The notes under the pieces were generated by a model. It made no database searches. It saw only the letters and a list, made by a program, of their open reading frames with translations, and was not told the origin of the DNA. This document shows, in pieces, positions 7,034 to 10,835 of a stretch of 10,835 nt of DNA. Positions within the stretch are counted from its first letter, which is position 1; each line of letters opens with the position of its first letter. A program made the translations under genes and the position numbers. Source of the stretch: Spirochaetaceae bacterium (GTDB lineage Bacteria; Spirochaetota; Spirochaetia; Sphaerochaetales; Sphaerochaetaceae); NCBI GenBank assembly GCA_016649775.1, contig JAENWY010000055.1, forward strand, positions 1 through 10,835, written 5' to 3'.

Positions 7034-7075
7034 AGGCTTGAATTGTCAAGTTCAACGAGGTTTCATAATAAGCCT
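7034..7075. repeat. Short inverted repeat with nested stem
   Basis: AGGCTT (7034-7039) pairs with AAGCCT (7070-7075) and the stem can be extended by T/A pairs around a one-base bulge. Inside it, CTTGA (7037-7041) could alternatively pair with TCAAG (7046-7050), or TTGAA (7038-7042) with TTCAA (7051-7055). The alternatives are mutually exclusive. It may contribute to termination of the regulator transcript. Confidence 0.4.
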
Positions 7076-7093
7076 AAAAAGGACTTTTGTAAC

Positions 7094-7163
7094 TTAAACT
7101 GTAGCTTTTACCATTTAGGGTTCCTTAAAAAAGGAACCCTAAATGGTAAAAGTTATAGATTAA
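7094..7163. repeat. Long hairpin with 22-bp perfect arms
   Basis: The arms 7105-7126 and 7131-7152 are perfectly complementary over 22 bp around an AAAA loop. The pairing continues outward to 7094/7163 with one mismatch and two G-T pairs, for about 33 positions. The inner stem contains AGGGTTCCTT and its complement. No T-run follows on either strand, so it is not a standard terminator despite its position between convergent genes. It could stop transcription by its strength, be a dispersed palindromic repeat, or form double-stranded RNA. The structure is certain; the role is not. Confidence 0.85.
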
Positions 7164-7198
7164 AGCCATTCTGGTAAGTAAACCTATACAACTTTGCT

Positions 7199-7207
7199 TG
7201 ATATAAT
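7199..7207 (+). promoter_or_regulatory. Perfect extended -10 promoter element
   Basis: TGATATAAT combines an extended -10 TG with a consensus TATAAT (7202-7207). No good -35 is seen at 17 bases, but extended -10 promoters can work without one. The predicted start near 7213-7214 coincides with the 5' edge of the structured element at 7211-7329. Confidence 0.45.
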
Positions 7208-7210
7208 TTT

Positions 7211-7329
7211 AATAAATCGGAAGTCTATATGATAAGCGACCCGGTAGTCTAAAACTTTTTAGTTGACTTCATCCAATCTAGCTTACAGGTTATTTGATGA
7301 CTGCAAGCAATAAGGCATACCGGTTTATT
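7211..7329 (+). ncRNA. Candidate structured RNA (three-way junction), family unknown
   Basis: The ends AATAAATCGG (7211-7220) and CCGGTTTATT (7320-7329) pair over 10 bp with one G-U pair. Directly inside, AAGTC (7221-7225) pairs with GACTT (7265-7269), and CTAAA/TTTAG or AACT/AGTT forms a hairpin at its tip. A second branch is GCTTACAG (7281-7288) with CTGCAAGC (7301-7308), one A-C mismatch, around a 12-base loop. This gives a closed three-way junction. An extended -10 lies just upstream on the plus strand. The minus strand can fold similarly and would form the 3' end of the oxidoreductase mRNA, with the stop codon at 7328-7330 inside the closing stem. I recognise no riboswitch, tRNA or known RNA family. 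The strand is a guess based on the promoter. Confidence 0.35.
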
Positions 7330-8470
7330 ACATATTTAGAGGCTTCTTCATGAAATTACTTTTGCTTAAATTATAATTGATATATTTTTTAGTACTACAT
7401 TCATTTGATAAAGGAAATTTAACAAGTTTCTTTGTGAAATAACTTTCATACATTGCTAATATATTTTCTAAGGCGTTTCTGCCAGCTATAGCATCTACAT
7501 AAGGGGTTGTATGACTTTTTATCGCTAATATAATATTTTCAAAAATTCTTGAATGACCATCACCATAAACACTTGAATAATTGACTTCCTTAATATCTTT
7601 TATCCAATTATTCACTTTAGTATCTTTAAATTTCCAATAAACTATATTTTCTGCAACTTCTCCTGATAATTTTACAGTTCCATTCTCACCAAAAATTGCA
7701 ATGGTCTCCTCTAAATTATCATCATATATATTAGTAGTTCCCTCAATGGTTAAAATTGTTCCACTCTTGAATTTAACAATAGCTACACCTAAATCTTCAA
7801 CTTCTAAATAATCATGTTGTTGATTTGCAATTACTGAATACATTGACTCAACATCATTACCCATAAGCCACCTTGATAGATCAACTCCATGAATACATTG
7901 ATTCATCATAGCACCACCATCACTAAGCCATTTACCTCTCCAACTATCTTGGGAATAATACTCTTTCCCTCTACACCATCTAACACATACTGACGCATGT
8001 GAGATTTTACCAAAAGCTCCACTATCAATAGCCTTCTTTAAAAGTTGAGAAGAATTGTTTAATCTATTTTGTTGACAAACCCCAAATATTAAATCATTTT
8101 TATTTGAAATCTCAATTAATTCATCACACTCTTTTAATGACAAAGTGATAGGTTTTTCACAAAGTGTATTGATTGAATTTGATAATAGATATTTTGCAAT
8201 TACAAAATGGCTTCCACTATCTGTTGTAACAGATGTAAAAAAATTCTTTTTAAAATCCTCTTGATAAAGAATCTTCTTTTTTAACAAATCATTAATCATA
8301 TCTTTATAATTATCATAACAAATAGCACTATCTAAATTATATTTTTTAGCTAACTCATATGCTTTATTAATGTCCAAATCACATAGTCCAATTATATCAA
8401 GCTTATTTTTTTGAGCACTTTCTATATGATGGGAGGAGATTCTGCCACATCCAATTATTGAATATTTCAT
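7328..8470 (-). CDS. Gfo/Idh/MocA-family oxidoreductase (third gene of trio)
   Basis: This is a 380-residue NAD(P)-dependent sugar oxidoreductase with an N-terminal Rossmann fold and a C-terminal alpha/beta domain. The nucleotide motif is IIGCGRIS (5-12), with Ser in place of the last Gly. The catalytic Lys is Lys106 in EKP (105-107), and QQNR (133-136) follows. The C-terminal active site reads GGAMMNQCIHGVD (185-197) with His194 and Asp197. RG..YY....WRG.W (167-181) is shared with the protein at 9558-10730, so the two are paralogues. The segment 63-78 is unusually lysine-rich. The ATG at 8470 comes 3 bases after the preceding stop with no clear ribosome site, so translation is probably coupled. 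The stop lies in the closing stem of the downstream structured element. The family acts on sugars, inositols, UDP-sugars or sugar acids; the substrate is not deducible. Confidence 0.92.
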   Translation of the reverse strand: MKYSIIGCGRISSHHIESAQKNKLDIIGLCDLDINKAYELAKKYNLDSAICYDNYKDMINDLLKKKILYQEDFKKNFFTSVTTDSGSHFVIAKYLLSNSINTLCEKPITLSLKECDELIEISNKNDLIFGVCQQNRLNNSSQLLKKAIDSGAFGKISHASVCVRWCRGKEYYSQDSWRGKWLSDGGAMMNQCIHGVDLSRWLMGNDVESMYSVIANQQHDYLEVEDLGVAIVKFKSGTILTIEGTTNIYDDNLEETIAIFGENGTVKLSGEVAENIVYWKFKDTKVNNWIKDIKEVNYSSVYGDGHSRIFENIILAIKSHTTPYVDAIAGRNALENILAMYESYFTKKLVKFPLSNECSTKKYINYNLSKSNFMKKPLNM

Positions 8471-8473
8471 ATA

Positions 8474-9556
8474 TTAAATTACCAAAGCCTTAACTTCAGC
8501 TTCAATTGCAAGTTCTATTGATCTAAACACATGCTCTTGGGATATAGATAATTCAGTTCTATCAATACAATCTCTTATCATTTTTCCAAAAAAAGGAAAT
8601 CCTATTTTTCCATGAACTTTATAGTGATATTCCTTTTCATCATCAACAAGAATAACATGATCTCCCTCTTTATCTGCAGCAACATCAATATATTTTCTTA
8701 TTTCAATATATCCTTTACTACCTTGAATAAGCATTCGACCATCACCCCAGGTTCCCAACCCATCAGGGGTAAACCAATCAACACTTATATAACAAGGAAT
8801 TCCATTATCTGTAATAAAAAAAGCATCCCCATAATCCTCAAAGTTTGGATAATTTTTGTGCTTTAAATTACCAACTCTACTCGAAATAAATTTTGCATCT
8901 TTAGCACCTGAATAAGCCAACACTTGCTCTAATTGATGAGAGCCTATGTCTGTAATAATTCCACCAAACTGTTCTTTATTAAAGAACCAACTTGGACGAT
9001 CCTTTAAACTAATTCTATGAGGACCCCATCCTTTAATAGCAACTACATCACCAATTCTACCTTCTTTAATTAATTGTTCTGCATATATGGCACTTTCAAC
9101 ATGTAATCTTTCACTATAGTAAACAAACCACTTTAGACCAGTTTCTTTTACTTTTGCTCTAGCTAAATCAACTTGCTCTTGAGTTGTAAAAGGACATTTA
9201 TCTGAGAAAAAGTCTTTTTTAGCATTTAATGCTTTTAGACCAACAAGATATCGTTCATTTGCAATAGCAGAGGTAGCAACTAAATTTATTTCTTGTTTTT
9301 CAATCAATTCATCTTCACTACTACATATTTTTGCAGTTGGAAAAGCTTTAATAAAATCTTCCACTCTCTGAGAATCACTATCATATACATATCCAATTGT
9401 TGCTCCAGCTTCTTCTAAGCCATTACACATTCCATAAATATGCCCATGATTTAATTGGGTTGCACCTACAATGAATTCACCGTTCTTACATACCACATTT
9501 TTCTCTCCTGTAGGAGCATAATTTTGACCATTACTTTTATCATATTTATTAGCCAT
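8474..9556 (-). CDS. Divergent Gfo/Idh/MocA-family oxidoreductase (second gene of trio)
   Basis: I place the start at 9556 (MANKYDK, 360 residues), one base after the upstream stop and 8 bases after AGGA. A longer frame from 9583 would overlap the upstream gene and lacks a better ribosome site. The protein has the two-domain family layout but two departures. The first-strand loop reads VGATQLNHGH (30-39) instead of GxGxxG, and the usual EKP is DKCP (119-122), keeping Lys120. The second domain has GGIITDIGSHQLEQ (198-211) with Asp203 and His207, consistent with an intact catalytic pair. A roughly 25-residue polar extension precedes the first strand. The changed dinucleotide loop suggests a distinct cofactor pose or a less common subfamily. 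No signal peptide is seen. The substrate is unknown. Confidence 0.9.
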   Translation of the reverse strand: MANKYDKSNGQNYAPTGEKNVVCKNGEFIVGATQLNHGHIYGMCNGLEEAGATIGYVYDSDSQRVEDFIKAFPTAKICSSEDELIEKQEINLVATSAIANERYLVGLKALNAKKDFFSDKCPFTTQEQVDLARAKVKETGLKWFVYYSERLHVESAIYAEQLIKEGRIGDVVAIKGWGPHRISLKDRPSWFFNKEQFGGIITDIGSHQLEQVLAYSGAKDAKFISSRVGNLKHKNYPNFEDYGDAFFITDNGIPCYISVDWFTPDGLGTWGDGRMLIQGSKGYIEIRKYIDVAADKEGDHVILVDDEKEYHYKVHGKIGFPFFGKMIRDCIDRTELSISQEHVFRSIELAIEAEVKALVI

Positions 9557-9557
9557 T

Positions 9558-10730
9558 CTATTTATCCTCATCCATATTACCAACGGTTATATTACCATCA
9601 GCATTTTCAATACTCTTTGTTTTTTCAAAAAATCTTGGTACTACTTTAAACATAGTTTCCTTTTTATAAAAAACATCATTTTTATCTAAAGGAATTAATA
9701 CTTCTCTCTTTTCAGATGAACTCTTATAAATTGCATAAATTAATTCTAAAGCATTTTTTCCATCAATACTTGTTACTACTAAAGTATCTTTTCCTTGAAC
9801 AGCATTCAAAAAATTTCTTATCTCAGCGGGATGTCCTTCCTTACCGTCAACACCATCTAATGAATCATATATTTCTTGAAACTTTTTTTCACTCTCTAAA
9901 TCGGCAATAGGAAAACCATTATTTTTTGATTTCATACAATGAATTTCCCAAGGAACAGATACTTCTGCTTTTTCACATTGAAAGAAGATATCTTGTTTTT
10001 CATTCATATCATTCAAAGAAACGTTAATTTCTCCAACACCCTGAGGATATCTTAAAATTGAAAGAGAGGTATCTTCTACCTCACTATTGGTATGAGTTAA
10101 ATTAGTCATAATAGATATTGTAGAAGTTGGCATTCCCATAAACCAATTAAGCATATCAATCTGATGTACACTATGATTCAAAGTACAACCACCACCTTCA
10201 TGATTCCATGTACCTCTCCACCACAAATCATAATAACTATTTCCTCTGTACCACATGGAATTAGCCCTACTCATCAATACTTTTCCAAAAACACCTTGAT
10301 CTAGCATTTTTTTTACTTTCCAAGCTGATTCTCTAAATCTGTTTTGAGAAATAATACCTAAAATTTTACCACTCTTTTTCTCTGCTTGTAGCATTACATC
10401 TGCTTCTTCTAAACTAGCAGCCATTGGTTTTTCACAAAGAACATCTTTACCAGCAAGCAAGAAAGCACTAGTGACTTCACAATGAAGTGTTGGAGGTAAA
10501 CATATTGAAACAACATCAATATCATTGCGAGATAATAATGTTTTATAATTTTTTGTAATTGTTATTAAGGACAAATCTAATTTATAATCGTTTGCTAAAG
10601 TTAAACACTTATCCTCATATAAATCACATAAGGCAACAACATTACATCGATCCTTTTCTGCAAGATAACCTTCAAGGTGAAAATGAGATATTCCGCCAGT
10701 TCCAATAATTGCAATTCCTAATTTTTTCAT
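9558..10730 (-). CDS. Gfo/Idh/MocA-family oxidoreductase (first gene of trio)
   Basis: This is a 390-residue NAD(P)-dependent oxidoreductase. The Rossmann motif is IIGTGGIS (8-15). The catalytic Lys101 sits in EKP (100-102), followed by SQNRFR (128-133). The substrate domain has WYRGNSYYDLWWRGTW (160-175) and GGGCTLNHSVHQID (179-192) with His189 and Asp192. The family catalyses reversible oxidation of a sugar hydroxyl. Residues after about 350 form a polar tail longer than typical. AAAGGAG at 10742-10748 serves as ribosome site. It is the first gene of a three-gene operon and is a paralogue of the third gene, sharing the RG..YY....WRG.W motif. Two related dehydrogenases plus a divergent third could carry out oxidation, epimerisation and re-reduction of one sugar, though this is inference. 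Confidence 0.94.
   Translation of the reverse strand: MKKLGIAIIGTGGISHFHLEGYLAEKDRCNVVALCDLYEDKCLTLANDYKLDLSLITITKNYKTLLSRNDIDVVSICLPPTLHCEVTSAFLLAGKDVLCEKPMAASLEEADVMLQAEKKSGKILGIISQNRFRESAWKVKKMLDQGVFGKVLMSRANSMWYRGNSYYDLWWRGTWNHEGGGCTLNHSVHQIDMLNWFMGMPTSTISIMTNLTHTNSEVEDTSLSILRYPQGVGEINVSLNDMNEKQDIFFQCEKAEVSVPWEIHCMKSKNNGFPIADLESEKKFQEIYDSLDGVDGKEGHPAEIRNFLNAVQGKDTLVVTSIDGKNALELIYAIYKSSSEKREVLIPLDKNDVFYKKETMFKVVPRFFEKTKSIENADGNITVGNMDEDK
9565..9570 (-). promoter_or_regulatory. Ribosome binding site deciding the start of the middle oxidoreductase
   Basis: TGAGGA on the minus strand lies in the last codons of the upstream gene, 8 bases before the ATG at 9556. It supports that start over the in-frame ATGs at 9571 and 9583. 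Confidence 0.75.
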
Positions 10731-10835
10731 AAATTTGAATACTCCTTTATTAATAAAAAAAGAGTAACACTTATAAAAGAGTTAGCAATGTTCAATATTT
10801 AACTAAAATTGGATTATTTTTTTATATTTTTATTC
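10731..10835 (-). promoter_or_regulatory. Leader and possible promoter of the oxidoreductase operon
   Basis: No gene is visible between the ATG at 10730 and the window end. On the minus strand TATAAG (10770-10775) resembles a -10. TTGAAC (10790-10795) resembles a -35, but the spacing is only 14 bases, so the promoter call is weak. An imperfect dyad, TAACACT (10765-10771) with AGAGTTA (10778-10784), one mismatch, overlaps the -10. Its half-sites resemble the TTAACAC element at the TRAP operon. Confidence 0.3.

Larger units (their letters stand above)
6989..7327. other. Convergent intergenic region rich in RNA-like structure
   Basis: This 339-base stretch lies between the 3' end of the regulator gene and the 3' end of the oxidoreductase operon. 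I see no protein gene in it. It contains at least three inverted repeats and a promoter-like sequence, listed separately, and has GC-richer islands than the other spacer. No stem followed by a run of T, the mark of a canonical intrinsic terminator, is visible on either strand. It may be a bidirectional terminator region, a non-coding RNA locus, or the remnant of a small mobile element. Confidence 0.7.

Noticed and set aside
7245..7260. GTTTTAG on the minus strand, similar to the start of some type II CRISPR repeats or tracrRNAs
   Set aside because: It occurs once, there is no repeat-spacer pattern, and no cas gene is in the window.
6989..7327. Integron attC site in the convergent spacer
   Set aside because: No GTTRRRY core paired with RYYYAAC was found at the expected ends, and the flanking genes are in operons, not cassettes.
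7211..7329. Known riboswitch, tRNA or group II intron domain
   Set aside because: None of the conserved cores I know (TPP, purine, c-di-GMP, T-box, lysine, domain V) or a tRNA cloverleaf can be matched.
9557..9583. Longer start for the middle oxidoreductase at 9583
   Set aside because: It would overlap the upstream gene by 26 bases, while the ATG at 9556 has a correctly spaced ribosome site.

Overview
The window is AT-rich DNA, probably from a spirochaete of the Treponema/Sphaerochaeta kind. The main clue is the solute-binding protein at 4774-5943: its signal peptide ends in FANGSKE, a junction I associate with exported spirochaete binding proteins. This is an inference from sequence style; no rRNA or other marker gene is present.

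Layout. (1) From 5943 down to 1 on the minus strand runs one tightly packed catabolic operon. In order of transcription it holds a DctP-type TRAP binding protein, the small (DctQ) and large (DctM) TRAP permease subunits, a zinc-dependent medium-chain dehydrogenase, a short-chain dehydrogenase (SDR), and a transketolase split into two genes. The second transketolase half is cut by the window edge. Gaps are 57, 8, 26, -1, 18 and 4 bases. (2) At 6287-6988 a FadR-type GntR repressor with an FCD ligand domain is transcribed divergently. The 343-base region between it and the operon holds inverted repeats of TGTTAA/TTAACA type at both promoters. (3) Positions 6989-7327 have no protein gene but contain a 22-bp perfect hairpin arm pair within a longer imperfect one, a strong extended -10 promoter, and a segment that folds on paper into a closed three-way junction. 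(4) From 10730 down to 7328 on the minus strand lies a second operon of three Gfo/Idh/MocA-family oxidoreductases with 1- and 3-base gaps, convergent with the regulator.

How the genes may work together. DctPQM TRAP transporters usually import carboxylates, including sugar acids. A zinc dehydrogenase plus an SDR is the same pair used in L-idonate/5-ketogluconate metabolism (IdnD/IdnO), where oxidation and re-reduction invert one carbon. No dehydratase, sugar kinase or aldolase is visible; a split transketolase is present instead. The most interesting reading is that a sugar acid is imported, oxidised to a keto acid, and cleaved by a dedicated transketolase, much as split transketolases act in sulfoquinovose (sulfo-TK) and apiose catabolism. 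The Gfo/Idh/MocA trio would supply further redox or epimerisation steps. Substrate and pathway are hypotheses; enzyme family assignments are secure.
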